Source of the DNA: Sutcliffiella deserti
GTDB lineage: Bacteria > Bacillota > Bacilli > Bacillales > Bacillaceae_I
Reading direction: 5' to 3'
DNA length: 64,000 bases
Assembly: GCF_020037475.1 (NCBI RefSeq)
Contig: NZ_JAIQDB010000002.1
Coordinates: forward strand, 62,001-126,000
Each line of letters opens with the position of its first letter. The stretch's first letter is position 1. The position numbers and the translations under genes are program-made. This document shows positions 34,284-43,028 of this stretch, piece by piece. The notes beneath the pieces were generated by a model. It searched no databases, was not told the DNA's origin, and saw only the letters and a program-made list of their open reading frames with translations.

Positions 34284-35405
34284 TCACTCCTCCACATACC
34301 AAAACTCCGCCTCCACCTCAAACCCATCAATATCCATCTCCGCCAAACCATCAACCCAAATACTCTCCCTATCAAAAAACAACGTCATCATCACCGACTT
34401 ACCAGCCTCAATCGTACCTATATCAGAAAGATCAAACTCGCCTTCACCAATCAACACATCAACCAATCTCCCGTTTTCATCCGGCTGCTTCACCCATACA
34501 CTAACATCAGAAACCAATCCACTCACCGGATGATCAAACCCATTCCGGATAAAACTGCCGAACATAAAAACCCCATTTGCCAACTCCTCAGGATAATAGT
34601 TCAGCGCCTCCAACGTAATGGTGCCCTCCTCTGGCGACCCAAGTCCATTTAATACTGCCTGTACTTGCTCTACCATTCCAGGCGCCAGTGAGTCACGCTT
34701 TTCCTGAGTCATTTGCAGTGGCTGATCAGCAAGGGAAGCTGCTGCATCAAACGTTTCACCCAATACCTCCTTAAACCACTCACTCGGAACCAGCCCAAGG
34801 CTAATCAACCTCTTTCGCTCACCCCACCAGGCAACCTTCGTATCATAGTTCATATATTCATAAATCGGATCTGGCTGTCCCTCGCCATCAAGAACAGTCA
34901 ACGAAACAGCATGATCGACGATAAACTTCCACTCATCATCCACCCTATGCAAAATGGCATAAGATGTAGCGTTCCTATTAAAATTCATATCAGGATTATA
35001 AATTTCCGTCATAAGATTCAGGTCATATGTAACCAGTACTTCATTATCCTTATGATACATAACCTCAATGTTCTCCACGCTGCTCATCGTATCTGCCTCA
35101 ATCATATCCTGGATCAAAGAAAGGAGCTCATCATTCATCTCTACATCCAAAGTCGCTAGATATCCCTCATAGTCACCTTCGTCCAGAAGCTTGAACTTAG
35201 TATGAATAGCAGCCTCCACCTGACGAACAACCGTCATATCAATTCCATGCTCATTCGTCTCATTTACAACAGTGGCACCCTCAGCCTCTTCAATCTCTAA
35301 CGTCCCGACCGCCTCTTTCTTCACCTCATCATCCTTACCGCTACAGCCTGCAAGCAATCCGCCCATCATCACTACAGCAACCGGAATCAAACCCCATCTT
35401 CGCAT
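34284..35405 (-). CDS. Lipoprotein with NTF2-like region and SLAP-like domain, paralogue B
   Basis: A 373-residue lipoprotein (lipobox LLAGC, Cys at about residue 20). After an acidic linker, residues 60-160 look like an NTF2-like fold (EAAIHTKFKLLDEGDYEGYLATL, WKFIVDHAVSLTVLD). The C-terminal 120 residues (NGVFMFGSFIRNGFDHPVSG, then DLSDIGTIEAGKSVMMTLFF) resemble the SLAP beta domain, in which FIRNG is a hallmark. Start ATG 35405 lies one base after the upstream stop; the GTG at 35414 lacks spacing. It is a close tandem paralogue of the next entry and is probably cotranscribed with it. Function unknown; exposed on the outer membrane face. Confidence 0.72.
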   Translation of the reverse strand: MRRWGLIPVAVVMMGGLLAGCSGKDDEVKKEAVGTLEIEEAEGATVVNETNEHGIDMTVVRQVEAAIHTKFKLLDEGDYEGYLATLDVEMNDELLSLIQDMIEADTMSSVENIEVMYHKDNEVLVTYDLNLMTEIYNPDMNFNRNATSYAILHRVDDEWKFIVDHAVSLTVLDGEGQPDPIYEYMNYDTKVAWWGERKRLISLGLVPSEWFKEVLGETFDAAASLADQPLQMTQEKRDSLAPGMVEQVQAVLNGLGSPEEGTITLEALNYYPEELANGVFMFGSFIRNGFDHPVSGLVSDVSVWVKQPDENGRLVDVLIGEGEFDLSDIGTIEAGKSVMMTLFFDRESIWVDGLAEMDIDGFEVEAEFWYVEE

Positions 35406-35406
35406 T

Positions 35407-36534
35407 CTAATCACCGCTATGTGTCAACTCCGCTTCAATCTCAAATTCACCATACGCCAAAAATTCCTCAAGATTGCTCACCATAATGCTCTCAGGACCA
35501 AAATAAATGGTAGCGAGTCCAGTGGCACCAGGCTCGATCGTACCCAGCCCGTCAAATTCCATGGTCATTCTGGCGACTTCCACATCAACCAATTCATCAT
35601 TCTCATCCCATGCCTCAGCAGTAAGGGAGACCGGTCCATGAAGATTGCTGACCGGGTAATCGAATCCATTACGGATAAATGCATTAAAAACTATGTAATC
35701 ACTCTCCAGATGCTCTTCATAAAAAAAGAAATTATGGATTGTAATCGTATCCTTCGGTGGATCACCAAGCTCATTCAGCACTTTTTGTAACGTTGCCAAA
35801 GCCTCAGGCGCCAGTCCATCAATCATTTTCTGGGTAAAGTGAAGTGGCTGGTCCGGAATGGCATCATCTATCCTTTGGAGTTCCGCAAGAAATGCACCAG
35901 CCCATTCGGATGGAAGCTGCTTCTCCCTTTTCAGTTTCGCAAGCTCCTTGGACCAGAAGAATAGGTTATCCTCGTCCATGTAACTGAAGGATTCTTTATC
36001 TCGCTCTCCATAAAAATCGAGATGAAGCAGGGTAATATAGTCCAGGTGGCTTATCTTCCAGCCGCCGTCCTCCATCATCTTCAAAACGATAAAACCTTCA
36101 CCACGACGATTGAAATTATTATATGGGTCAAATTCTTCAGTTATCTGCGACATATCAAAAGTAGCCAACACTTCTTTATCTTTTTGGTAGATCACTTTGA
36201 TATCCCTTAATTCAGAGCTCGACTTTAATTCCATTATCTTCTGAACTGTAGCAACACTGTCTTCATCACCAGGCGTTTCAAACAATTTCCAGTACCCCTC
36301 GGAATCTCCCTCGTCCAATAGCTTGAAATGGGATTGAAGTACTTCTTCCGCCGCAGCCTGTGCAGTCGCGCCATCAATCGCAGGTTCACTTGTCTCTTTC
36401 TCTACTTCTGATCCCGCAACCTCGGTCTCGTCCACCTTGTCTACTTTCCTCGTTGAAGCATATTCATTGCCGCTGCAGGCAACCAGTGTACTCCCAATCA
36501 TAAGTACTGCAAAAGGAACCAATATCTTCTTCAT
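35407..36534 (-). CDS. Lipoprotein with NTF2-like region and SLAP-like domain, paralogue A
   Basis: A 375-residue lipoprotein (lipobox LVAC at about residues 17-20, MKKILVPFAVLMIGSTLVAC). The layout matches its downstream paralogue: acidic linker, NTF2-like part (VLQSHFKLLDEGDSEGYWKL, WKISHLDYITLLHLDF), helical middle (QPLHFTQKMIDGLAPEAL) and C-terminal SLAP-like part (FNAFIRNGFDYPVSNLH, DGLGTIEPGATGLATIYF). The promoter must lie in 36535-36723. The pair is the result of a tandem duplication that has since diverged considerably. Confidence 0.72.
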   Translation of the reverse strand: MKKILVPFAVLMIGSTLVACSGNEYASTRKVDKVDETEVAGSEVEKETSEPAIDGATAQAAAEEVLQSHFKLLDEGDSEGYWKLFETPGDEDSVATVQKIMELKSSSELRDIKVIYQKDKEVLATFDMSQITEEFDPYNNFNRRGEGFIVLKMMEDGGWKISHLDYITLLHLDFYGERDKESFSYMDEDNLFFWSKELAKLKREKQLPSEWAGAFLAELQRIDDAIPDQPLHFTQKMIDGLAPEALATLQKVLNELGDPPKDTITIHNFFFYEEHLESDYIVFNAFIRNGFDYPVSNLHGPVSLTAEAWDENDELVDVEVARMTMEFDGLGTIEPGATGLATIYFGPESIMVSNLEEFLAYGEFEIEAELTHSGD

Positions 36535-36723
36535 CTACTAACCCCCATTAAGTAGAAATACTGTTAAATTATACTATAAAACAGGACATAAGTGTCAGAA
36601 AATATAGAAAATAACACCATGGATAAGCATTACTTTACTCCTGAAATAAAAAATTGCCTCAAAAGTTATAAAACCTCTTCGAAGGGTATATATAAAGAAC
36701 AACAACATTCGGAGGTGCTCACA

Positions 36724-36882
36724 ATGCTACAAAAACCACTAATCATCTGGCACACCCTAAGAGCAAACTACCACAGCATACTCATCCAAGACTGCCGAGA
36801 CAACGAACTCAAACAAACCCTAATAACCAAACGCAACTACCACCAACAAAAACTACAACAATACACACCCTACGCACCCTAA
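36724..36882 (+). CDS. Small basic protein of unknown function
   Basis: 52 codons starting at ATG 36724 with a strong GGAGGTG at 36711-36717. The product is rich in Gln, Tyr, His and Arg (HTLRANYHSILIQDCRD, KRNYHQQKLQQY), with no membrane helix. The DNA is as G-poor as the repeats at 30.5 and 33.9 kb. The frame is open upstream to 36592 without another ribosome binding site. No family is recognised. The upstream stretch 36600-36710 shows nothing else. Confidence 0.5.
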   Translation: MLQKPLIIWHTLRANYHSILIQDCRDNELKQTLITKRNYHQQKLQQYTPYAP

Positions 36883-37001
36883 CAGGTGCTTCTTTTTATG
36901 TATTCACAAAATTACATATATCGACAAACCAAAATATGTACTATAATAGGTAATAGCAAAAAATACGCACGGATTCCAACACAAAAGGAGAATACAAATA
37001 A

Positions 37002-37811
37002 ATGTTACGAGGCCTATACACAGCAACAGCCGGCATGATCTCCCAACAACGTCGCATGGAAATGCTCTCAAATAACCTGTCCAACGCCAACACACCAGGA
37101 TACAAAACAGACCAATCATCCCTTAGAGCATTCCCGGAAATGCTACTCTCACGCATGGAAAGTGCCAATATACCTGTCCAAAACGCACCATCATTCAACA
37201 AGCTCCAGCCAATAGGAGCCCTGAACACAGGAGTTTACCTACAAGACATCACGCCAAACCACATCCAGGGCGACATGAGACCAACAGGCAACGACACAGA
37301 TCTCGCCATCCTGAACGGTAACCTGCCGGAAAACACATCCGTCTTCTTCACCGTCCAACATCAAGACGGTACACCTAGATACACCAGAAACGGAAACTTT
37401 ACCATCGATAGCCAAGGCTACTTAACAACCAACAATGGCCTTTACGTCCTAGACGACACCAACAACCGAATTCAAATCAACACCAATACATTCACACTGC
37501 AACCAGACGGAACCCTGCTAGTAGACGACCAAGTCCAAGCACGTTTAGGAATCGCCCTAGCCAACAACACCAACGACCTTATCCGTGACGGTAGCGGCCT
37601 ATTCCGCCCAGCAGAAGGGCAACAAATGGTAAACGCCAATGGAGGCTTCCAGATTCTCCAAGGCCACATCGAACGCTCTAACGTCGATACAGCCCAAACA
37701 ATGAGTGAAATGACAGCAGCCTACCGTGCCTTTGAAGCGAACCAAAAAGTCATTCAGGCTTATGACACAAGTATGCAAAAAGCAGCAAACGAAATCGGAC
37801 GAATCAACTAA
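37002..37811 (+). CDS. flhO: Flagellar hook-basal body protein FlhO
   Basis: A rod protein of the FlgG/FlgF family, 269 residues. The N-terminal MLRGLYTATAGMISQQRRME and SNNLSNANTPGYKTDQ, and the C-terminal ERSNVDTAQTMSEMTAAYRA, FEANQKVIQAYD are the conserved coiled-coil ends that assemble the rod. AAAGGAG at about 36984-36990 lies 11 bases before the ATG. A possible promoter, TCGACA (36921) with TATAAT (36942-36947), has only a 15-base spacer. It is followed by flhP after 32 bases. Confidence 0.95.
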   Translation: MLRGLYTATAGMISQQRRMEMLSNNLSNANTPGYKTDQSSLRAFPEMLLSRMESANIPVQNAPSFNKLQPIGALNTGVYLQDITPNHIQGDMRPTGNDTDLAILNGNLPENTSVFFTVQHQDGTPRYTRNGNFTIDSQGYLTTNNGLYVLDDTNNRIQINTNTFTLQPDGTLLVDDQVQARLGIALANNTNDLIRDGSGLFRPAEGQQMVNANGGFQILQGHIERSNVDTAQTMSEMTAAYRAFEANQKVIQAYDTSMQKAANEIGRIN

Positions 37812-37843
37812 TTGCCTCAGGACCTAAACGGAGGGGAATATAA

Positions 37844-38680
37844 ATGAACAGAATCATGCTTAACGCCACCAACACCATGAAACAGCTACAAAAGCAACTC
37901 GACCTAATCGGCCATAACGTAGCGAACGTCGACACAATCGGCTACAAAAACCGATCGGCATCATTTCAAGAACTACTAACTCAACAAGCAAACAACCAGC
38001 CGCTAAACAGGTATGAAACGATGCGGGAAACACCAAACGGTCTTCGTCTTTCTACTGGTGCTGGCCTTGCTATGACAAAACTGAACCTCACACAAGGTTC
38101 TTTAAAAACGACCGACCGTATGTTAGACTTTGCTCTAACAAAGGAAGATCAAATGTTTACGATAGAAACGACAGAGAATGGGCAAGCTACGACCCAATTC
38201 ACGAGAAACGGGGTTTTCTATTTGTCGCCCATCAACAACAATGAAGTCATGCTCGTTACAAGCGACGGAAACCCGGTCTTAGATAGCAACGGCGAACAAA
38301 TCATTTTTCCAGAAAACATTAAGGAAATACAGCTTCAACCAGGTGGAATCATCACCGCAGCGCTCAATAATGGCGATGCAATTGCACGTGAACTCGGCAT
38401 CGCCCGCGTAATTCGCCCGCAAATGCTGGAAGCTAGACCTGGGTCTTTGTACGCACTTCCAAATGAGGAAGTAGGAAATCCAGATGATATCATCCAGTTC
38501 ATTGCCGGAGCGGACCGCGTGGCAATCCCATTACAACAAGGAATGCTTGAACAGTCCAATGTCGATCTTGCTTCTGAGCTGACCGAGATGACGCTCATGC
38601 AACGATCGTATCAATTTAACGCTAAATCTGTGCAATATGCCGATCAAATGATGGGACTTGTAAACGGATTGAAATCATAG
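37844..38680 (+). CDS. flhP: Flagellar hook-basal body protein FlhP
   Basis: A 278-residue rod protein and partner of FlhO. Conserved ends: LDLIGHNVANVDTIGYKNRS (N-terminal rod motif) and EQSNVDLASELTEMTLMQRSYQFNAKSVQYADQMMGL (read as two adjoining blocks at the C-terminus). The middle domain is variable. GGAGGGG precedes the ATG. The gene order mbl, flhO, flhP, fabZ is that of B. subtilis apart from insertions. Confidence 0.94.
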   Translation: MNRIMLNATNTMKQLQKQLDLIGHNVANVDTIGYKNRSASFQELLTQQANNQPLNRYETMRETPNGLRLSTGAGLAMTKLNLTQGSLKTTDRMLDFALTKEDQMFTIETTENGQATTQFTRNGVFYLSPINNNEVMLVTSDGNPVLDSNGEQIIFPENIKEIQLQPGGIITAALNNGDAIARELGIARVIRPQMLEARPGSLYALPNEEVGNPDDIIQFIAGADRVAIPLQQGMLEQSNVDLASELTEMTLMQRSYQFNAKSVQYADQMMGLVNGLKS

Positions 38681-38699
38681 GTAAGGGGGAGATTGCGCA

Positions 38700-39011
38700 A
38701 TGGATCAAAAAGAAACAAAAACCAAAAGCTTAACAAGAGAAGAGTTGCGCAAAACTCAAAAAAATAAAGCAAAAGAACAACACGAAGAAACCGCCCAAAC
38801 AAGAGAAACAAAACCAAAGAAGCAGCGTCTCAAATGGCGAATCCGCTTAATTCCAATCTGGCTGCGACTAATCATCATCTTAGCTATCATGATTGTGGCA
38901 GCAGTGGCAGGAGCCATGGTAGGCTACGGCATTCTCGGCGGCGGCAGTCCGATGGATGTATTTAATCGAGAAACGTGGCAACATATTATCGACCTCGTAC
39001 AAAAAGACTAA
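38700..39011 (+). CDS. EpuA-like protein (annotated elsewhere as RNA polymerase subunit beta)
   Basis: A 103-residue protein: about 50 very basic and polar residues at the N-terminus (KETKTKSLTREELRKTQKNK), one membrane helix (IPIWLRLIIILAIMIVAAVAG), then GAMVGYGILGGGSPMDVFNRETWQHIIDLV. This is the EpuA pattern (Pfam EpuA), often mislabelled as RNA polymerase beta; it is not a polymerase subunit by sequence. It lies 19 bases after flhP and ends at a strong terminator. Confidence 0.82.
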   Translation: MDQKETKTKSLTREELRKTQKNKAKEQHEETAQTRETKPKKQRLKWRIRLIPIWLRLIIILAIMIVAAVAGAMVGYGILGGGSPMDVFNRETWQHIIDLVQKD

Positions 39012-39048
39012 GGAAGTCCTTACCAAAGGGCAACACTCGTTTGTAGAC

Positions 39049-39087
39049 AAAAGGGATTCGGAATAAACACATTCCAAATCCCTTTTT
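39049..39087 (+). terminator. Rho-independent terminator of flhO-flhP-epuA
   Basis: AAAGGGATT-GGAAT and ATTCC-AATCCCTTT form a long stem with small bulges around AAACAC, followed by a T-run. Confidence 0.92.
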
Positions 39088-39106
39088 TGCTTTCTTATAT
39101 AACCAC

Positions 39107-39240
39107 CGCTGTTAATCTCCACGCAAGGCTTCGCGTCCGCGGGGCGCTTGGGAAGCCTCCTCGGCTTTCGCCTGCGGGGTCTTCCCAAAGCACTACCTCC
39201 CGCTGGAGTCTCCGCCTTTCGTTCCGATCAACAGCTAGGA
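39107..39240 (+). repeat. GC-rich imperfect palindromic repeat
   Basis: Same family as 2740-2850: CACCGCTGTTAA, GCTTCGCGTCCGCGGGGCG, GAAGCCTCCTCGGCTTTCGC, CTGCGGGGTCTTCCC, CTCCCGCTGGAGTC, and GATCAACAGCTAGGA. It is not coding. The adjoining 39241-39465 shows nothing recognisable. Confidence 0.75.
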
Positions 39241-39465
39241 ATGCCTAGAATCAAAAGGGGGTTTTATTTACAAAAACCCCTATAACCTCAGTGGTGTCAC
39301 TATGCCTTTAAGGTCTTCAACCTCCCGCAACCTCCCGCCTAAATCTAAAACTTCGGCTCCAATCATCAGCAGGAAAAGCCCTATTACCAACACTCAACCT
39401 AAATAGAGAGTTATTCTTCCAAAGCACTCATCTAATTATCGTTCCACAAAAAATTCATAGTACTC

Positions 39466-39822
39466 AGTTGATTGCAGTGGAAGGCACGCAGACTCCTACG
39501 GGAGGAAGGGAAGGCCACTGAAAATCTGAAAACATATAGTTTTGTGTGGCTTCTAGCTGTGGAGTGGAGCAAATGGCGTAGACTCCAGCGGGAGAGGAGC
39601 GACAAGCTTGAGACCCCGCAGGGCATAGCCCGAGGAGGCTCAAGGTCGCCCCGCGGAACGCGAAGCCATTTGCGGAAAGTAACAGCGGTGGTTAACACAA
39701 ACCTAGAATTATGTACTTTATCAGTGGCCTCGAGGAAGGGACAAGTGAGACCCCGCAGGCGCAGCCGAGGAGGCTCCCGGACCGCCCGCGGAAAGCGAAG
39801 TGCCTGTAACGGAAATCAACGG
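39466..39822 (-). repeat. GC-rich palindromic repeat interrupted by a MITE
   Basis: Without the MITE the two outer parts (39466-39510 and 39741-39822) join into one family member: GATTGCAGTGGAAGGCACGC, GACTCCTACGGGAGGAAGGG, ACAAGTGAGACCCCGCAGGC, GCAGCCGAGGAGGCTCCCGG, GCCCGCGGAAAGCGAAGTGC, ending in GGAAATCAACGG. Insertion of the MITE at GAGGAAGGG split it. The remaining 39823-39941 carries only the fabZ leader. Confidence 0.8.
39511..39731 (-). mobile_element. 221-bp MITE with 9-bp target duplication, copy 2
   Basis: Ends AAGGCCACTGAAAA (39511-39524) and TTATCAGTGGCCTC (39718-39731), 12 of 14 matching as inverted repeats. Flanked by perfect 9-base direct repeats GAGGAAGGG at 39502-39510 and 39732-39740. 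Its interior is the reverse complement of copy 1 (2337-2556), including the palindromic part with CCGAGGAGGCTCAAGG and the GGAAAGTAACAGCGGTGGTTAA-type block. No coding capacity. Confidence 0.92.
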
Positions 39823-39941
39823 CCATAATTAAACAGGTGCCAATGAGTTTAATACAAACTGAAGGAAGTCCATACCAAAGGCTTCCTCTTTTGTATCCCT
39901 TCATATATAATAAGAGTAACTATTAGTAGGAGGTCATAAAC

Positions 39942-40373
39942 ATGCTAGACATTAACCAAATAAAAGAAATCATTCCACATAGATATCCTTTCCTGTTAGT
40001 GGACAAGATAATAGAAATCGAAGAAGGCCAACGAGCAATTGGAATCAAAAATGTAACTGCGAACGAAGAGTTCTTCCAAGGACACTTCCCAGAGTTCCCT
40101 GTCATGCCTGGCGTGCTCATTGTCGAGGCTCTAGCACAGGTTGGAGCGGTAGCAATGCTAAAGAAAGAAGAAAACAAAGGCCGCCTTGCTTTCTTTACCG
40201 GCATTGATAAGTGCCGTTTCAAAAAGCAGGTATTCCCAGGCGATCAGCTGCGACTCGAAGTGGAGATGACACGAGTACGCGGAAGCATCGGCAAGGGAAA
40301 AGGTGTGGCAACTGTCGACGGACAGCTTGTCTGTGAATTGGAAATGATGTTCGCATTAGGTCAAAAGGCGTAA
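39942..40373 (+). CDS. fabZ: 3-hydroxyacyl-[acyl-carrier-protein] dehydratase FabZ
   Basis: FabZ dehydrates 3-hydroxyacyl-ACP in the elongation cycle of fatty acid synthesis. The 143-residue hot-dog protein has [13 protein letters not shown], then [20 protein letters not shown] with the catalytic His in FQGHFP and Glu in VEALAQ. AGGAGGT precedes the ATG. Its position after flhP matches ywpB of B. subtilis. Confidence 0.96.
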   Translation: MLDINQIKEIIPHRYPFLLVDKIIEIEEGQRAIGIKNVTANEEFFQGHFPEFPVMPGVLIVEALAQVGAVAMLKKEENKGRLAFFTGIDKCRFKKQVFPGDQLRLEVEMTRVRGSIGKGKGVATVDGQLVCELEMMFALGQKA

Positions 40374-40493
40374 TTTAAAAATTATTGTACATTTTATGCA
40401 AACTTTCTCGAATATTGGGGAATATAAAAAGGGACCAAGCGAAAAAGTAAAAAAGGTCTTGAAATTTCCATATATGAAAGGAGTAGGTTTAGA

Positions 40494-40739
40494 ATGAACA
40501 ACAAATGGTTAGTTAAATTAACTGGAACAGCATTAGCAGCAATGTTAATTACAGGGTGTGCAGCAAACAATCAGGACGTTCCACCACCAGAAGACGAACA
40601 GCCTCCAATGGAAGAACCGATGGATCCTGATATGGAAGATGATACAGAGATGGACATGGAAGATGAAGAAGGCATGGAGAACGAAGATGAAGGCATGGAC
40701 ATGGAAGATGAGGAAGAAGATACAAACACTGGATCTTAA
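40494..40739 (+). CDS. Small acidic lipoprotein with Met-Glu-Asp repeats
   Basis: An 81-residue protein with lipobox LITGC (Cys at about residue 22) followed by a disordered, very acidic tail of repeated MEDE/MDMED-type units, ending DTNTGS. No family is recognised. Exposed Met/Asp/Glu repeats can bind metal ions, but that is only a possibility here. GAAAGGAG lies about eight bases before the ATG. A terminator follows the stop by about 20 bases. Confidence 0.7.
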   Translation: MNNKWLVKLTGTALAAMLITGCAANNQDVPPPEDEQPPMEEPMDPDMEDDTEMDMEDEEGMENEDEGMDMEDEEEDTNTGS

Positions 40740-40756
40740 TCCTAGACTTTCTTAAA

Positions 40757-40795
40757 ACGGGGGACAGTGCACGCTGCTGTCCCTATTTTATTTAT
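40757..40795. terminator. Terminator shared by convergent genes
   Basis: GGGACAG (40761-40767) pairs with CTGTCCC (40777-40783), followed by TATTTTATTT. It overlaps the 3' end of the minus-strand gene at 40788. Confidence 0.8.
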
Positions 40796-41255
40796 TATAA
40801 TCCCAAACAATCCGCCAATCCTTTTCTTCCTTCACCACATACACATACTGCACAAACAAGAAGTGCCCGTACTTTCCCTTGTAGGTCTGCTCTACCTTAA
40901 ACTTATAGGCAAGATCAAACGTCTCTCCATCCTTCACCATCTTCCAACTCTTTAGCTTCTCTGCATCACTAACATTATACGTGAACGTTTCTGCGCCAAA
41001 ATGATTATTAAACACATGAGCCCTGTCCTGGATATAGGATCCCCGCTGAAATCTCTCCTGCATAGACGAATGCATCAGCTCCCACGAACGACCATAATCC
41101 CCTTCTTGTTCATATGCGTAAAAATCCTCCACTAAACGCTCGGCTTTCCCTTCTGCACTGATTAGGATAGTAGAAAGAAGATAAACAAACAGAACAATTA
41201 CACCAATCCCCAAACTCAATACAATTACAGGATGTATCCTATTTCTTCTGCGCAT
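40788..41255 (-). CDS. Single-pass membrane protein, possible NTF2-like external domain
   Basis: A 155-residue protein with a basic N-terminus (MRRRNRIHP), one membrane helix (VIVLSLGIGVIVLFVYLLSTIL) and an external domain. The external domain's sequence (AERLVEDFYAYEQEGDYGRSWELM, FAYKFKVEQTYKGKYGHF-like strands, VVKEEKDWRIVWDYNK at the end) suggests an NTF2-like fold. No named family is recognised. ATG 41255 with GGAGAGG upstream is chosen over the longer frame. The gene is divergent from the polysaccharide operon and shares its regulatory region. Confidence 0.65.
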   Translation of the reverse strand: MRRRNRIHPVIVLSLGIGVIVLFVYLLSTILISAEGKAERLVEDFYAYEQEGDYGRSWELMHSSMQERFQRGSYIQDRAHVFNNHFGAETFTYNVSDAEKLKSWKMVKDGETFDLAYKFKVEQTYKGKYGHFLFVQYVYVVKEEKDWRIVWDYNK

Positions 41256-41324
41256 GGTAACCTCTCCTAAACATTGCCTGTCTCTTACCTTACATATATG
41301 CAGAAAATTCACAATTAATTTCCG

Positions 41325-41352
41325 TTCGACAAACATTAGACTCTATTCGACA
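41325..41352 (+). promoter_or_regulatory. Two Spo0A boxes in tandem
   Basis: TTCGACA at 41325-41331 and again at 41346-41352, both exact matches to the Spo0A box (TTCGACA/TGTCGAA), 21 bases apart, which is two helical turns. They lie between the divergent membrane-protein gene and the polysaccharide operon. Confidence 0.6.
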
Positions 41353-41387
41353 AATTCCGATTTATTTGTTAAAAAATACTCGAAAAT

Positions 41388-41401
41388 TGTTACCGCTTTC
41401 A
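41388..41401 (+). promoter_or_regulatory. Putative CcpA cre site upstream of the polysaccharide operon
   Basis: TGTTACCGCTTTCA matches the cre consensus at all but one position and lies 36 bases after the second Spo0A box, 154 bases before the first gene. No convincing -35/-10 pair is seen in the A-rich leader, although TATAAT occurs at 41467-41472. Confidence 0.5.
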
Positions 41402-41554
41402 AACAATTTCCACTTTTATTACAAAGAAATTACACGTATGATGTAGATATGTGAGAGTTATTGACTTATAATAAAATTTATGTGCAAAAATATAAAAAAC
41501 TTGCAAAAAATATAAAAATAAACACGAATTTGTTTATCAACCTTGGAGGTTCGC

Positions 41555-42304
41555 ATGGAAGAAACTATCAGTCTCAAAGAACTATTTCAAACGCTCAAAA
41601 AACGCCTTGGCCTTATTATCTTATTAACCGTCATTGTTACAACGACAAGTGGCGTGATGAGCTACTTCTTCATCACACCAATCTATCAATCTTCTACACA
41701 ATTATTGGTGAACCAGGCAAAATCCGAACAAGGCTCTGTCGATGTGAACCAAATTCGCTCCAACTTGGAGATAATCAACACATACAATGTCATTATAAAA
41801 ACACCTGCAATTCTAGATAAAGTTAGTGCAGAATTAAATAGTGACGAAACAGCGTCATCGCTTCATTCCAAAATCACGGTGGGAAGTGAAAGCAATTCCC
41901 AGGTATTGAATATTACGGTTCAGCATTCTGATCCGGTAATGGCAGCAACAATCGCCAATACAACAGCAGAAGTGTTTCAAACAGAAATCATTACTCTTAT
42001 GAACGTCGACAACGTCAGCATCCTGTCCCCGGCCCAAGTAGGCGAGAACCCGTCACCAGTAAAGCCGCAGCCAGTACTGAATATGGCAATCGCAATGGTA
42101 GTCGGTCTGATGGCAGGAGTGGGTCTAGCATTCTTGTTAGAATACCTTGATACCTCTATTAAAAATGAACAAGATATTGAAAAATTACTAGGGTTGCCTG
42201 TTCTAGGTACAATCATGAAAATTGAAGACAAAGATATCCAAGAAGCGCAACAGGCTGCTAGAAAAGCAAGAACGAGAGGTGAGACAGTTGGCTCTTCGAA
42301 ATAA
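41555..42304 (+). CDS. Polysaccharide co-polymerase / BY-kinase activator (YwqC/EpsA-like)
   Basis: A 249-residue Wzz-type protein with two membrane helices (about residues 18-38 and 172-192) enclosing an external domain, and a cytoplasmic tail that activates the partner tyrosine kinase. Seen are [37 protein letters not shown] and [21 protein letters not shown], then [26 protein letters not shown] precedes ATG 41555. Its stop overlaps the kinase gene by 17 bases. It controls chain length or polymerisation in the cluster that follows. Confidence 0.92.
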   Translation: MEETISLKELFQTLKKRLGLIILLTVIVTTTSGVMSYFFITPIYQSSTQLLVNQAKSEQGSVDVNQIRSNLEIINTYNVIIKTPAILDKVSAELNSDETASSLHSKITVGSESNSQVLNITVQHSDPVMAATIANTTAEVFQTEIITLMNVDNVSILSPAQVGENPSPVKPQPVLNMAIAMVVGLMAGVGLAFLLEYLDTSIKNEQDIEKLLGLPVLGTIMKIEDKDIQEAQQAARKARTRGETVGSSK

Positions 42305-42998
42305 AAATAGAAAAAAAAGCACACTAGCAACAACAAGTCGTCACTTGATCGCGGATAAATTACCTAAGTCCCCTATTTCCGAGCAGTACCGTACGATTCG
42401 AACGAATATTCAATTCTCATTCGTTGACCAGCAAATGCGTTCCATTATGGTGACGTCATCAGGTCCAGCTGAAGGGAAATCAACGACAGCTAGTAATCTA
42501 GCAGTAGTATTTGCGCAGCAAGGTAAACAGGTTCTATTTATAGACGCTGATCTAAGAAAACCAACAGCACATTATACGTTTCAACAGGAGAACTTTAAAG
42601 GACTTACAACGGTTCTGACGAAACAAACCCAGTTGCTTGAAACAATAACTCCAACAAAAATAGCAAATCTAGATATTTTAACAAGTGGACCAATTCCACC
42701 AAACCCTGCCGAGTTACTAAGCTCAAGAGCAATGCAGGAGCTAATAGCAGATGCATATAATCAGTACGATGTGGTGATCTTTGATACTCCACCAGTACTT
42801 GCTGTAACAGATGCGCAAGTGTTAGCGAACCAGTGCGACGGAACGATTCTGGTTGTTTCTAGTGGAACAACAGATAAAGATAGCGCGGTAAAAGCAAAAG
42901 AATTATTAGATGCAGCAAAAGCGAAATTGCTTGGAGTTGTACTTAATGGAAAGAAACAAAAAGACAGTTCTTATTACTATTACTATGGTGCGAAATAA
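42288..42998 (+). CDS. Bacterial tyrosine kinase (YwqD/EpsB-like)
   Basis: A 236-residue cytoplasmic BY-kinase. Walker A is in [17 protein letters not shown], Walker A' in [12 protein letters not shown], Walker B in [17 protein letters not shown]. The C-terminal Tyr cluster YYYYYG is the autophosphorylation site. TTG 42288 with GAGGTGA is preferred over longer upstream starts because it gives the normal family N-terminus. It overlaps the activator gene. No YwqE-type phosphatase gene is found in the window. Confidence 0.92.
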   Translation: MALRNKNRKKSTLATTSRHLIADKLPKSPISEQYRTIRTNIQFSFVDQQMRSIMVTSSGPAEGKSTTASNLAVVFAQQGKQVLFIDADLRKPTAHYTFQQENFKGLTTVLTKQTQLLETITPTKIANLDILTSGPIPPNPAELLSSRAMQELIADAYNQYDVVIFDTPPVLAVTDAQVLANQCDGTILVVSSGTTDKDSAVKAKELLDAAKAKLLGVVLNGKKQKDSSYYYYYGAK

Positions 42999-43028
42999 GA
43001 GAGGATACGTTATCCTCCTCTTTTTTTG
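42998..43028 (+). terminator. Hairpin with T-run between the kinase gene and the epsC-like gene
   Basis: GAGGATA-CGT-TATCCTC is followed by CTC and seven Ts, one to two bases after the kinase stop. It looks like a full intrinsic terminator inside the presumed operon, so downstream genes need read-through, antitermination or their own promoter. Confidence 0.8.

Noticed and set aside
36592..36723. Longer start for the small gene at 36724
   Set aside because: The frame is open upstream but GGAGGTG at 36711-36717 clearly sets the start at 36724.
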